Source of the DNA: Paraburkholderia podalyriae
GTDB lineage: Bacteria; Pseudomonadota; Gammaproteobacteria; Burkholderiales; Burkholderiaceae
DNA length: 64,000 bases
Reading direction: 5' to 3'
Assembly: GCF_014397785.1 (NCBI RefSeq)
Contig: NZ_VZQQ01000022.1
Span: forward strand, 1 to 64,000
Below the pieces are notes generated by a model, which was not told the origin of the DNA, did no database searches, and was given only the letters and a program-made list of their open reading frames with translations. A program made the translations under genes and the position numbers. Shown piece by piece: positions 34,775 to 44,573 of this stretch (the stretch's first letter is position 1; each line of letters begins with the position of its first letter).

Positions 34775-36088
34775 CTAAGTTCTTTCTCGGAGCCTGGACG
34801 CCGGCACCTCCAGTCGCTCCACGCCGCCGAGGTAAGGCCGCAGTGCCGGCGGCACCGCCACCGAGCCATCGACGTTCTGGAAGTTCTCGAGCACCGCGAC
34901 GAGCGTGCGCCCCACCGCGAGCCCCGAGCCGTTCAGTGTATGCACGAGTTCAGGCTTGCCCTGCGCGTTGCGGAAACGCGCCTGCATGCGTCGCGCCTGG
35001 AACGACTCGGTATTCGAACAGCTCGAAATCTCGCGATACGTGTTCTGCGCGGGCAACCACACTTCGAGGTCGTAGGTCTTTGCGGCAGAGAAGCCCATGT
35101 CACCGGTGCACAGCGTGATTACGCGATACGGCAGTTCGAGCTTCTGCAGAATCGCCTCGGCATGGCCGACCATCTGCTCGAGCGCATCGTACGATGCGTC
35201 CGGCGCAACGACCTGCACCATCTCGACCTTGTCGAACTGATGCTGGCGGATCATGCCACGCGTGTCGCGACCATACGAGCCCGCTTCCGAGCGGAAACAC
35301 GGCGAATGCGCGGTCAGCTTGATCGGCAGCGCGTCCGCTTCGACGATGCTCTCCCGCACCGTGTTGGTCAGCGATATTTCCGAAGTGGAGATCAGGTACT
35401 GCGTGACCGTGTGTTCGCCGCCGCCCTTTTCGACGCGGAACATGTCGTCCGCGAACTTCGGCAGCTGGCCGGTACCGTACAGGATGTCCGGATTGACGAT
35501 GTACGGCGTGTAGATCTCGCTATAGCCGTGCTGCTGCGTGTGCGTGTCGATCATGAATTGCGCAAGCGCGCGATGCAGCCGCGCAATCTGGCCGCGCAGC
35601 ACCGTGAAGCGCGCGCCCGACAGCTTTGCGCCGGTCTCGAAATCGAGACCGAGCGGCGTGCCGACGTCGACGTGATCCTTGACCTCGAAGTCGAACTGAC
35701 GCGGCGTGCCCCAGCGGCGCACTTCGACGTTGCCGGTTTCGTCGTTGCCGACCGGCACGCTTTCGTGCGCGAGGTTCGGCACGCCGAGCAGCAGATCCGA
35801 CAGACGCTTCTGGATCTCTTCGAGCTTGACCGCCGACGCCTTCATCTCGTCGCCGATGCCGCCGACTTCGGCCATCACCGCCGACGTGTCTTCGCCGCGC
35901 CCTTTCATCGCGCCGATCTGCTTCGACAGGCTGTTGCGGCGCGCCTGCAGTTCTTCGGTACGGGTCTGAGTATCGCGGCGTTCCGCTTCGAGCGCGGTAA
36001 AGGCCGCGACGTCGAGGGTATAGCCGCGGTCGGCGAGGCGTTTCGCGACGCCGTCGAGGTCTTTGCGCAGCAACTGGATGTCGAGCAT
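34775..36088 (-). CDS. serS: Seryl-tRNA synthetase
   Basis: This enzyme charges tRNA-Ser. It has 437 residues: an N-terminal coiled-coil arm (MLDIQLLRKDLDGVAKRL through about residue 110) that binds the tRNA variable arm, then the class II catalytic core with motif 2 'FRSEAGSYGRDTRGMIRQHQF' and motif 3 'GSGLAVGRTLVAVLEN'. ATG 36088 is the family start. The cognate-type tRNA-Ser gene lies just downstream on the same strand. It follows rarA after 64 bases. Confidence 0.95.
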   Translation of the reverse strand: MLDIQLLRKDLDGVAKRLADRGYTLDVAAFTALEAERRDTQTRTEELQARRNSLSKQIGAMKGRGEDTSAVMAEVGGIGDEMKASAVKLEEIQKRLSDLLLGVPNLAHESVPVGNDETGNVEVRRWGTPRQFDFEVKDHVDVGTPLGLDFETGAKLSGARFTVLRGQIARLHRALAQFMIDTHTQQHGYSEIYTPYIVNPDILYGTGQLPKFADDMFRVEKGGGEHTVTQYLISTSEISLTNTVRESIVEADALPIKLTAHSPCFRSEAGSYGRDTRGMIRQHQFDKVEMVQVVAPDASYDALEQMVGHAEAILQKLELPYRVITLCTGDMGFSAAKTYDLEVWLPAQNTYREISSCSNTESFQARRMQARFRNAQGKPELVHTLNGSGLAVGRTLVAVLENFQNVDGSVAVPPALRPYLGGVERLEVPASRLRERT

Positions 36089-36152
36089 GGGATGGGACGG
36101 ATGTTCGTTGTATGAAAACGCGATTTTAGCGCACCGGCAAAGGCGAAACGCC

Positions 36153-37466
36153 TCAAGCCTTCTTCGGCTTGTTTTCGACGCGCCACCGGGCATCGAGCTC
36201 GGCAAGGCGCGCGAGCTTATCGCCGATCTTGCCTTCGAGACCACGCGGTGTCGGCTCGTACCAATGCGGCTCGCGCATGCCGTCCGGCAGATAGGTCTCG
36301 CCGGCCGCGTACGCATCGGGTTCGTCGTGCGCATAGCGGTAGTCGTGGCCGTAGCCGAGTTCCTTCATCAGCTTCGTCGGCGCGTTGCGCAGATGCACCG
36401 GCACCGCGCGCGACTGATCCTTGCCGACGAAGCGCCGCGCCTCGTTGTACGCGTTGTACCCGGCGTTCGATTTCGGCGCGACCGCCAGATAGATGATCGC
36501 CTGTGCGAGCGCGAGTTCGCCTTCGGGCGAGCCCAGACGCTCGTAGGTTTCGGCGGCGTCGAGCGTGATGCGCGCGGCGCGCGGGTCGGCGAGGCCGATG
36601 TCTTCCCACGCCATACGCACGATGCGCCGCGCGAGGTAGCGCGGGTCCGCGCCGCCGTCGAGCATGCGGCAAAACCAGTACAGCGCGCCGTCTGGATTGC
36701 TGCCGCGCACGGATTTATGCAGCGCGCTGATCTGGTCGTAGAACGCATCGCCGCCCTTGTCGAAGCGGCGCAGATTTTCCGCAAGCGCGCTGCCTAATAA
36801 CGCGCCGTCGATTTCAGTCGTCTTCTGTTGGGCCGCCGCGCGCGCGACGATCTCGAGGTTGTTCAGCAGCTTGCGGCCGTCACCGTCGGCGGAGCCGATC
36901 AGCGCGGCGCGCGCTTCATCGGTGAACGTGAGGCCGCCGAGCTCCTTCTGCGCGCGCTCGAGCAACTCGCGCTGTTCGTCGTCGGTCAGGCTCTTCAGCA
37001 CGTAGACCGCGGCGCGCGACAGCAGCGCGCTATTGACCTCGAACGACGGGTTCTCGGTCGTCGCGCCGACGAACACGAACAGGCCCGACTCCACGTGCGG
37101 CAAGAACGCGTCTTGCTGGCTCTTGTTGAAGCGATGCACTTCGTCGACGAACACCAGCGTCTGATGGCCGTTCGCGCGATGGATCTGCGCGGTCTCAACC
37201 GCCTCGCGGATATCCTTCACGCCCGACAGCACCGCGGACAACGCGATGAACTGTGCGTGAAACGCATCGGCCATCAGCCGCGCGAGTGTGGTCTTGCCGA
37301 CGCCGGGCGGGCCCCACAGAATCATCGAATGGGCCTCGCCCGATTCGAACGCGACCCTGAGCGGCTTGTTCGGACCGAGCAGATGCGTCTGGCCGATCAC
37401 TTCGTCGATATTGCGTGGCCGCAGGCGTTCGGCGAGCGGAACATTGGCACGGGTTTCTTCAAACAT
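36153..37466 (-). CDS. rarA: Replication-associated recombination protein A (AAA+ ATPase)
   Basis: A clamp-loader-like ATPase that acts at stalled replication forks. It has 437 residues. Walker A is GPPGVGKTTLARL and Walker B is LVFVDEVHRF. 'RPRNIDEVIGQTHLLG' near the start and the C-terminal 'LPDGMREPHWYEPTPRGLEGKI' are typical of RarA/MgsA/WRNIP1. ATG 37466 is chosen; the open frame continues to 37664 without coding character. It is usually found with lolA and serS; here lolA is separated by inserted genes. Confidence 0.93.
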   Translation of the reverse strand: MFEETRANVPLAERLRPRNIDEVIGQTHLLGPNKPLRVAFESGEAHSMILWGPPGVGKTTLARLMADAFHAQFIALSAVLSGVKDIREAVETAQIHRANGHQTLVFVDEVHRFNKSQQDAFLPHVESGLFVFVGATTENPSFEVNSALLSRAAVYVLKSLTDDEQRELLERAQKELGGLTFTDEARAALIGSADGDGRKLLNNLEIVARAAAQQKTTEIDGALLGSALAENLRRFDKGGDAFYDQISALHKSVRGSNPDGALYWFCRMLDGGADPRYLARRIVRMAWEDIGLADPRAARITLDAAETYERLGSPEGELALAQAIIYLAVAPKSNAGYNAYNEARRFVGKDQSRAVPVHLRNAPTKLMKELGYGHDYRYAHDEPDAYAAGETYLPDGMREPHWYEPTPRGLEGKIGDKLARLAELDARWRVENKPKKA

Positions 37467-37711
37467 GACGTTTTGGGGATAATCTCGGCTTTCCGGTCGC
37501 GCGCCGCTGCCGAGCGACGCTTCGCGGCACATGCGCAAAGGCCGCGCACGGCCGCAGGCACAGGCACGAACGCGAACAACGTCCTGCATTATGACAGTGA
37601 CGGCGGCGGCGCGATGGCCGACCCGGCGCGCTGGTTGCGCACGACGCGCGCGCAGCGCAAACAATCACAGCAAAAGAGCTCACAGCACCACCGAGAGGGA
37701 ACCCACTTCAG

Positions 37712-39028
37712 ATGGCTCAAGATTCTGTCGCCGGCAACGCCGGCTCCACCTACGCGCCGCTTACGCCGGTGCCCGACGTGCGCCGCGCGTTCCGTACCGG
37801 CGATGCGTTCGCGCTGTGGTTCTCGCTCGGCATCGGGCTGCTCGTCGCCCAGGCGGGCGCGCTGCTGGTGCCGGGGCTGTCGCTGCCGCATGCGCTCGTC
37901 GCGATCGTGCTCGGCAGCGTGATCGGCGTCGTGCTGCTCGCGCTCGCGGGCGTAATCGGCACCGACACCGGGCTCGCGGCGATGTCGTCGCTGCGTCCGA
38001 CGCTCGGTGTGCGCGGCGCATCAGTGCCGGCCGTGCTGAACATGGTGCAACTGGTCGGCTGGGGCTCGTTCGAGGTGATCGTGATGCGCGATTCCGCCGA
38101 TGCGCTCGCGAAACAGGCGTTTGGCCTGTCGATGCCGCTCGTGTGGACCGTGATCTTCGGCCTGCTCGCGACGCTGCTGGCGATCAGCGGCCCGCTGTCG
38201 TTCGTGCGGCGCTTTCTGCGCAAATGGGGGATCTGGCTGTTGCTCGCGGGCGCCGCGTGGCTCACGTGGAACCTGCTCGCGCGCCACAATCTCGCGGACC
38301 TGATGCATCGTCCGGGCACCGGCGAGATGTCGTTCGGCGGCGCGGTCGACCTCGTGGTCGCGATGCCGCTGTCGTGGCTGCCGTTGATCGCCGACTACAC
38401 GCGCTTCGGCCGCCGCGCCGGCGAGACGTTCCGCGGCACGCTGTATGGCTACGGCATCGCGAACATCTGGTTCTATGCGCTCGGCGCGGTCTATGGCCTC
38501 ACGGCCGGCGGCGGCGATGCGCTGCTGACCGGCGCGCTCGCGCAAGCGGGCGGCGGCTTTGCGCTGCTGCTGATCCTGATCGACGAGATCGACAATGCGT
38601 TCGCCGACATCCACTCGGCCGCGGTGTCGACTGGCACGTTCTGGACGCGTGCGAGCGTGCCGTTGCTGTCGGCCGCGTTCGGCGCACTCTGCACGCTGAT
38701 CGCGCTGCTCGTGCCGATGACGAAGTATCAGAACTTCCTGCTGCTGATCGGCTCGGTGTTCGCACCACTGTTCGGCGTCGTGCTGATGGATCACTTCATC
38801 GTGCGCAAGCGCCGCATCGACGCCGCGGTGCTTGCCGATGTGCGCGGCCGCTACGGCTTCTCGGGTGGCTGGCACCTGAGCGCGTTCGTCGCGTGGGCGA
38901 TCGGCATCGCTTCATACCAGGTGATCAATCAATGGCTGCCGAATCTCGGCGCGACGCTGCCGTCGCTCGCGATCGGCGCGGTGTGCTACTGCGTGTTCGT
39001 ATCGGCGCGCAAGACCGCGTATGCGTGA
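37712..39028 (+). CDS. cytX: NCS1-family permease, CytX-like
   Basis: An inner-membrane transporter with about 12 helices, 438 residues. The first helices 'FALWFSLGIGLLVAQAGALLVPG', 'MVQLVGWGSFEVIVMRD' and 'PLSWLPLIADYTRFGRR' match the CodB/CytX branch of NCS1 transporters, which carry cytosine or hydroxymethylpyrimidine. The gene symbol is tentative. A thiamine riboswitch, often found upstream of cytX, was looked for and not seen. It lies opposite rarA and lolA, interrupting their usual order. A GAGAGGGAA sequence precedes the start. Confidence 0.75.
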   Translation: MAQDSVAGNAGSTYAPLTPVPDVRRAFRTGDAFALWFSLGIGLLVAQAGALLVPGLSLPHALVAIVLGSVIGVVLLALAGVIGTDTGLAAMSSLRPTLGVRGASVPAVLNMVQLVGWGSFEVIVMRDSADALAKQAFGLSMPLVWTVIFGLLATLLAISGPLSFVRRFLRKWGIWLLLAGAAWLTWNLLARHNLADLMHRPGTGEMSFGGAVDLVVAMPLSWLPLIADYTRFGRRAGETFRGTLYGYGIANIWFYALGAVYGLTAGGGDALLTGALAQAGGGFALLLILIDEIDNAFADIHSAAVSTGTFWTRASVPLLSAAFGALCTLIALLVPMTKYQNFLLLIGSVFAPLFGVVLMDHFIVRKRRIDAAVLADVRGRYGFSGGWHLSAFVAWAIGIASYQVINQWLPNLGATLPSLAIGAVCYCVFVSARKTAYA

Positions 39029-39076
39029 GCGCGTTGTCCTGAGCGCGTCGCTTTAGACGCAGATGCCAGAAAATAT

Positions 39077-39110
39077 AAAAGACCTGCAATGCGAATGCAG
39101 GTCTTTTTTA
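39077..39110 (+). terminator. Rho-independent terminator after the CytX-like permease
   Basis: AAAAGACCTGCA (39077-39088) pairs perfectly with TGCAGGTCTTTT (39096-39107) over a seven-base loop and leads into more T's. Confidence 0.92.
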
Positions 39111-39264
39111 TGACCGCCGATCGCCGACCGCCAACGAGACATTATCGCTACGATTTTTCGGAAAAGTTTGCAAACTTGCAAAGCGAATTAATAACGGCGG
39201 GTAAGCGTGCGGTTGCTCAGAACCCACATAATGGGCTGTTACATGCGTCAAAAATCTCGTGGCG

Positions 39265-39495
39265 TTATTGCCGTTCATGCGAAACCGCCGGCACATCGGC
39301 GAAACGTGCAAGCGCGCGATTGCCTTCCCGATGGGCTTCGGCCTCATCGATAAAGGTTTTTTCGCTATATGCAACGACCTTGAAACCACTTCCTGCCGAC
39401 CTTGGAACCGTGATTCCCCAATGCCATCCGCCCTCCTGTTCGAACACATGGAGGGACGGGGACACGCGCGAATCGTGTGAAGAAGACAATCTCAT
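39265..39495 (-). CDS. Small hypothetical protein
   Basis: The product is 76 residues with no signal peptide. It has a compact basic/aromatic core (LHVFEQEGGWHWGITVPRSAGSGF, then KVVAYSEKTF), followed by a polar helix (DEAEAHREGNRAL). GAGG lies six bases before ATG 39495. Short proteins of this kind occur in Burkholderiales, but I know no function. It lies in a lower-GC stretch between the permease and lolA. Confidence 0.65.
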   Translation of the reverse strand: MRLSSSHDSRVSPSLHVFEQEGGWHWGITVPRSAGSGFKVVAYSEKTFIDEAEAHREGNRALARFADVPAVSHERQ

Positions 39496-39747
39496 GACAT
39501 GCCTCACCTTTCCAGACATCCGAAGCGACAACCAGCTTCGACCAGTTTAGGCGTTATTTTGTTGCGCCGCAGCAAAAAATTGTTAGAGAGTGTTTACCAA
39601 ATCTTTGGAAATGATCGATGTGCTAACTCGAGCCCATCAGCGATGCCCATGCTTCTAGTCTCGCACTAAATCATTACATCTGCCGGCGAGGCGATTTCGC
39701 GTTCGGCGCGCGCATCTTTAGCAATCCATGCGCCACGCGCAGAGCGA
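39496..39747. other. Intergenic region between the small unknown gene and lolA terminator
   Basis: No gene seen. Base composition is lower in GC than in the neighbouring core genes. It presumably contains the promoter of the 76-residue protein gene, which reads away from lolA. Confidence 0.4.
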
Positions 39748-39779
39748 AATAAAAAGCCGCACTCGACGAGTGCGGCTTT
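39748..39779 (-). terminator. Rho-independent terminator of lolA
   Basis: On the minus strand AAAGCCGCACT and AGTGCGGCTTT form an 11-bp stem with a five-base loop, then TTATTT. Confidence 0.85.
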
Positions 39780-39823
39780 GCGGGCCCTTGCGAAGACGCT
39801 GCGCGTCGACGCCTACACGCGAT

Positions 39824-40555
39824 TTATCCGTTAATCACATCCGCGCCCTTCGGCACCGTGAACTTGAATGCATCGGGCGGCAGTGGCGGATTTTTCAGAA
39901 TGTTCGAGAACGTCAGCAGCGTCACGTTGCCGAACACGTCGTGCAATTCCATCGCTTCGAGATTGCCTTCCTTGAAGCCGATGCCTACGCGTTCGAACTG
40001 CGTGTCCTTCGCCTTCGGCGTCAGTTCGAGCCAGTCGATGCCGGCCTTCACGCCCGCGTCGCGCAGCGTGAAGTTCTTGTCCAGATCGTTGCTGCCGAAC
40101 AGGATCGCCGCTGGGCTCGCGCCGAGCGCATTGCCGAGCGCGCGCACCGTGACCTGGTTCAGATCCTTGTCGTAGACGTAAAGCTTGTCACCGTCCGCCT
40201 GCAGCAATTGCGAGTAGGGCTTCTCGTATTGCCAGATAAACTTACCGGGTCGCGCGAACATGAAGGTGCCGCTCGACGTGGTCGGCTTGCCTGGGTTCGC
40301 GGTGGACAGCGCGCCGCTCGCGCCCGGCGCCTTGCTCGGCGCGCGCACTTCCTGCTGCACGAAGGTGCCGCGCGCCGAATGGACCTGTGCGACGAATGCC
40401 TTCAGTTGCTCGGTGCCGCTCGCGAACGCATGCGAGGCGACCAGCAGCGACGCACCGATCGCGACACTGCCCGCAGTGTGCGCGAGCTTGCCCGCGAGCC
40501 GACCGAGGCGGCCCATTTGACGCTCTCGGGCATGCTGCTGCGCGATTGCTTGCAT
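39824..40555 (-). CDS. lolA: Outer-membrane lipoprotein carrier LolA
   Basis: A periplasmic chaperone that ferries lipoproteins from LolCDE to LolB at the outer membrane. It is 243 residues. A longer-than-usual basic N-terminus precedes the signal sequence (GSVAIGASLLVASHAFA, cleavage near residue 41). The mature part has ARGTFVQQ, 'KFIWQYEKPYSQLLQADGDKLYVYDKDLNQV' and 'IEWLELTPKAKD'-type sequence. GGAG lies nine bases before ATG 40555. It follows ftsK on the same strand. Confidence 0.92.
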   Translation of the reverse strand: MQAIAQQHARERQMGRLGRLAGKLAHTAGSVAIGASLLVASHAFASGTEQLKAFVAQVHSARGTFVQQEVRAPSKAPGASGALSTANPGKPTTSSGTFMFARPGKFIWQYEKPYSQLLQADGDKLYVYDKDLNQVTVRALGNALGASPAAILFGSNDLDKNFTLRDAGVKAGIDWLELTPKAKDTQFERVGIGFKEGNLEAMELHDVFGNVTLLTFSNILKNPPLPPDAFKFTVPKGADVING

Positions 40556-40690
40556 AGGTTTTTCTCCGTTGATTGAATTCGGTGGTGAGCCGCGCCGGGT
40601 CAATGCACTCGTTAGACACAAAGTGACTGGCCCGGCATCGAGTCGCAATGGTGCACACGACGGTGCACGCGATGGCTGCTATGGCTACGG

Positions 40691-43000
40691 CTATTCCGCC
40701 TCGCGCGCCGGCGCCAGAATCTCGCGATTGCCGTTCGACGACATCGCCGACACTACGCCCGAATTCTCCATCTGTTCCAGCAGACGCGCCGCCCGGTTGT
40801 AGCCGATGCGCAGGTGCCGCTGCACGAGTGAAATCGACGCGCGGCGATTCTTCAGCACGACATCGACCGCCTGGTCGTATAACGGGTCCGACTCGCCTTC
40901 GGTGGACGCGGTTCCCGCCGAGCCTTCGTCGCCCTCGCCGCTCACGCCGCCTTCGAGAATGCCCTCGATGTAATTCGGCTCGCCCTGCTCCTTGAGCTTG
41001 TCGACGACGCGATGCACTTCATCATCCGACACGAACGCGCCGTGCACGCGCACCGGCAAACCGCTGCCCGGCGGCAAATACAGCATGTCGCCCATGCCGA
41101 GCAACGACTCGGCGCCCTGCTGGTCGAGAATCGTGCGCGAGTCGATCTTCGACGATACCTGGAACGCCATGCGCGTCGGCACGTTGGCCTTGATCAGGCC
41201 GGTGATCACGTCGACCGACGGACGCTGCGTCGCGAGAATCAGGTGAATACCCGCCGCGCGCGCCTTCTGCGCGATCCGCGCGATCAGCTCTTCGACCTTC
41301 TTGCCGACCACCATCATCAGGTCGGCCAGTTCGTCGATGACGATCACGATGTTCGGCAAACGCGTCAGCGGTTCCGGATCGTCCGGCGTCAAGCTGAACG
41401 GATTCGGCAACTTCTCTTCGCGCTTGGCCGCTTCGTCGATCTTGTTGTTGTAGCCGGCGAGGTTACGCACGCCGACCTTGCTCATCAGCTTGTAGCGGCG
41501 CTCCATTTCGGCGACCGCCCAGTTCAGCGCATGGCCCGCCTGCCGCATGTCGGTGACGACCGGACACAGCAGATGCGGAATGCCTTCGTAGACGCTCATT
41601 TCGAGCATCTTCGGATCGATCAGGATCATGCGTACCTGCTCGGCGCTCGCCTTGTACAGCAGCGACAGGATCATCGCGTTGATACCTACCGACTTGCCCG
41701 AACCGGTCGTGCCGGCGACGAGCAGGTGCGGCATCTTCGCGAGGTCCGCGCACACCGGCTTGCCGCCGATGTCCTTGCCGAGACCCATCGTGAGCGGCGA
41801 CGCGGCATCCGCATACACGGCCGAGCCGAGAATTTCGGAAAGGCTCACGGTCTGACGGCGCTGGTTCGGCAGCTCCAACGCCATGTAGTTCTTACCCGGA
41901 ATCGTTTCGACGACGCGGATCGACACGAGCGACAGCGAACGCGCGAGGTCCTTCGCGAGATTGACGATCTGGCTGCCCTTGACACCCGTGGCCGGCTCGA
42001 TTTCGTAGCGCGTGACGACGGGACCCGGATACGCGGCGACCACGCTCACATCGACACCGAAATCCTTCAGCTTCTTCTCGATCAGACGCGACGTGAATTC
42101 GAGCGTGTCTGCAGAGATGGTTTCCTGCGCAGCGGGCGCGGGATCGAGCAGCGAGATGGGCGGCAGCGTTGAGTCGCCAGGCAGATCGGTGAAGAGCGGA
42201 ACCTGGCGCTCCTTTTCGACGCGCTCCGACTTCGCCGGCGTGACGAGAGGCGGCACGATCATCACGGGCTCGTGCTCCTCGATGCGCACACGGCCCTTTT
42301 CGACCTTGCCTTCGCGCTTCACGGCGGCCGCTTCGCCGAGCTTGCGATCACGCCCGGCCTCGCGGCGCAGCTTCGCGAACGTCACCGCCGAAATGATCGA
42401 CTCGCCGACCTTCTCCGCGACCGACAGCCACGAAAAGCGGAAATACAGCGACAGCCCGATCGCGAGACCGAGCAACAGCGCGAGCGTGCCGCCGGTGAAG
42501 CCGAGCGCATGCGATATTCCGCGCGCCACAGCCTCGCCGATCACGCCGCCAGGCGCGCGTGGCAACTGCACTTTCAGCGACCACATGCGTAGCGCCTCGA
42601 GGCCGTTGCACGACAGCAGCACGAGCATGAACGCGAACGCGTCCGCGAGCCAGCTCACGCCACGCGGCGCGCCGTCGCCCCGCGGCTCTTCGTTGCGGGT
42701 GATGCGCTTGTAGTTCGCGGAGATGTGGCGGCCGAGCAGCACGATCCACCAGTAGGCGGACAGGCCGAACAGCAGCAGCAGAATGTCGGAGGTCCACGCG
42801 CCGACGCGGCCCGCCCAGTTCGAGATATGGTCGACCTGCGCGGCGTGGGTCCAGCTCGGATCGTGCCTGCTGTAGCTGACGAGCGACATCAGAAGGAAGA
42901 CGCCGAGGGCCACCTGCAGAATCCAGCGGATTTCGGTGAAGAGGCGCGACATGCGGTGCGGCAATGCCTGCGCGCTCGCGGTATAAGGAGCTTTTGCCAT
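40691..43000 (-). CDS. ftsK: DNA translocase FtsK
   Basis: A septal DNA pump that clears chromosome ends and activates XerCD at dif. It has 769 residues: four N-terminal membrane helices (about 20-190), a short linker, the motor domain with Walker A GTTGSGKSVGIN and Walker B IVIVIDELADLMM, and a C-terminal gamma winged-helix (DVVLKNRRASISLVQRHLRIGYNRAARLLEQME) that reads KOPS. ATG 43000 is chosen over the open frame to 43249. It is the first gene of ftsK-lolA. Confidence 0.95.
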   Translation of the reverse strand: MAKAPYTASAQALPHRMSRLFTEIRWILQVALGVFLLMSLVSYSRHDPSWTHAAQVDHISNWAGRVGAWTSDILLLLFGLSAYWWIVLLGRHISANYKRITRNEEPRGDGAPRGVSWLADAFAFMLVLLSCNGLEALRMWSLKVQLPRAPGGVIGEAVARGISHALGFTGGTLALLLGLAIGLSLYFRFSWLSVAEKVGESIISAVTFAKLRREAGRDRKLGEAAAVKREGKVEKGRVRIEEHEPVMIVPPLVTPAKSERVEKERQVPLFTDLPGDSTLPPISLLDPAPAAQETISADTLEFTSRLIEKKLKDFGVDVSVVAAYPGPVVTRYEIEPATGVKGSQIVNLAKDLARSLSLVSIRVVETIPGKNYMALELPNQRRQTVSLSEILGSAVYADAASPLTMGLGKDIGGKPVCADLAKMPHLLVAGTTGSGKSVGINAMILSLLYKASAEQVRMILIDPKMLEMSVYEGIPHLLCPVVTDMRQAGHALNWAVAEMERRYKLMSKVGVRNLAGYNNKIDEAAKREEKLPNPFSLTPDDPEPLTRLPNIVIVIDELADLMMVVGKKVEELIARIAQKARAAGIHLILATQRPSVDVITGLIKANVPTRMAFQVSSKIDSRTILDQQGAESLLGMGDMLYLPPGSGLPVRVHGAFVSDDEVHRVVDKLKEQGEPNYIEGILEGGVSGEGDEGSAGTASTEGESDPLYDQAVDVVLKNRRASISLVQRHLRIGYNRAARLLEQMENSGVVSAMSSNGNREILAPAREAE

Positions 43001-43389
43001 TGATCCTGTTGCCTGGGGTAGCCGGTTCAGGCTGAAACTGCCGCCGGGAACGCGGCTCGAGCCTCGCCGCGCGCGGCTTCGGGCCCGATCCCGGCTACCG
43101 GAAACTTCGATCCGGGCTATTGTAAACGCTGTGCCCCGCGCGAGGCTGTAAATGACGGTAACCTGGCTGTTTGGCCACAGATGCATGCGCGAGGCGCGCT
43201 GAATTCGTCGTATTGCGCCGCCTGCCCGCGCCGCGCCCCTTCCGGCCACGCTATCGCAGCGATCAGAAAGCTTGATGGCGCAGCCGTGTGCCCCGCCCTT
43301 TATAATGCCGGGCTGATACCCATCTACAGTTTCAGTTCAAAACGCACGGCTACGCAGCGGCGAGCCGCGCGCCGTACAAGGATTCGATC
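43001..43389. other. Divergent intergenic region between ftsK and trxB
   Basis: No gene seen. A TATAAT at 43301-43306 is a likely -10 box for trxB, although its -35 is not clear. The ftsK promoter must also be here. Confidence 0.5.
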
Positions 43390-44391
43390 ATGCCCGCAAC
43401 TGCAACGAAACACGCCAAAGTTCTGATTCTCGGTTCCGGTCCCGCCGGCTACACGGCGGCGGTTTACGCAGCGCGCGCCAACCTCGCGCCGGTGCTGGTC
43501 ACCGGCCTGGCGCAAGGCGGCCAGCTGATGACCACGACCGACGTCGAAAACTGGCCCGCCGACGCCAACGGCGTACAAGGCCCGGAACTGATGGCGCGCT
43601 TCCTCGAGCACGCCGAGCGCTTCAATACCGAGATCATCTTCGACCACATCCACACGGCGAAGCTTGACGAGAAGCCGATTCGCCTGATCGGCGATTCGGG
43701 CGAATACACGTGCGACTCGCTGATCATTTCGACCGGCGCATCGGCGCAGTATCTCGGCCTGCCGTCGGAAGAGGCGTTCATGGGCAAGGGCGTGTCGGCC
43801 TGCGCGACCTGCGACGGCTTCTTCTATCGTCAGCAGCACGTCGCCGTGATCGGCGGCGGCAATACGGCCGTCGAAGAGGCGCTGTATCTCGCCGGCATCG
43901 CGAAGAAGGTGACGGTGATCCATCGCCGTGACAAGTTCCGCGCCGAGCCGATCCTGATCGACCGTCTGCTCGCGAAGGAAAAGGAAGGCGTCGTCGAGAT
44001 CAAATGGAACCACGTGCTCGACGAAGTGACCGGCGACACCTCCGGCGTGACCGGCCTGCGCATCAAGCACACGCAGACTGGCGAGACCACCGACATCGCG
44101 CTGCAGGGCGTGTTCGTCGCGATCGGCCACAAGCCGAACACGGACATCTTCGAAGGCCAGCTCGAGATGAAGAACGGCTACATCATCACGAAGGGCGGTC
44201 TGAACGGTTTCGCGACCGCGACGAGCGTGCCGGGCGTCTTCGCCGCCGGCGACGTGCAGGACTACATCTATCGCCAGGCGATCACGAGCGCGGGCACCGG
44301 CTGTATGGCCGCGCTCGACGCGCAGCGCTATCTCGAGACCATCAACGAGATGGCCGGCGAGCACGCGATGAGCGCGGAAGCGGAGCGCTGA
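43390..44391 (+). CDS. trxB: Thioredoxin-disulfide reductase
   Basis: A cytoplasmic FAD enzyme passing electrons from NADPH to thioredoxin. It has 333 residues, slightly longer than usual. The FAD-binding GSGPAGYTAAVYAAR, the redox-active CATC (in SACATCDGFF), the NADPH-binding GGGNTAVEEAL and HRRDKFRAE, and the FAD 'GVFAAGDVQDYIYRQ' segments are all present. It ends in a strong terminator at 44485. Confidence 0.95.
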   Translation: MPATATKHAKVLILGSGPAGYTAAVYAARANLAPVLVTGLAQGGQLMTTTDVENWPADANGVQGPELMARFLEHAERFNTEIIFDHIHTAKLDEKPIRLIGDSGEYTCDSLIISTGASAQYLGLPSEEAFMGKGVSACATCDGFFYRQQHVAVIGGGNTAVEEALYLAGIAKKVTVIHRRDKFRAEPILIDRLLAKEKEGVVEIKWNHVLDEVTGDTSGVTGLRIKHTQTGETTDIALQGVFVAIGHKPNTDIFEGQLEMKNGYIITKGGLNGFATATSVPGVFAAGDVQDYIYRQAITSAGTGCMAALDAQRYLETINEMAGEHAMSAEAER

Positions 44392-44484
44392 TCCGCAGCG
44401 CGCTGCCGTATGGCGACGCCAGGTCGCGACAGCAGGCGCGACAGTAAAATGACGGTGGCGCGCAGCGCAGCCGTGATCGGCTCA

Positions 44485-44525
44485 CGAAGGCCGCGGCTGC
44501 AATGCCCGCGGCCTTCGTCGTTTTT
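44485..44525 (+). terminator. Rho-independent terminator after trxB
   Basis: CGAAGGCCGCGG (44485-44496) pairs with CCGCGGCCTTCG (44506-44517), loop of nine, followed by TCGTTTTT. It lies just upstream of the Smr gene. Confidence 0.88.
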
Positions 44526-44573
44526 GCCGCCCAGCCTCGTACCACCGATCGACCTTTCCGCCTGTTTGCCGAT

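Noticed and set aside
37467..37711. Thiamine riboswitch upstream of the CytX-like permease
   Set aside because: The hallmark CUGAGA and ACCUGA elements were not found, so the hydroxymethylpyrimidine role is left tentative.
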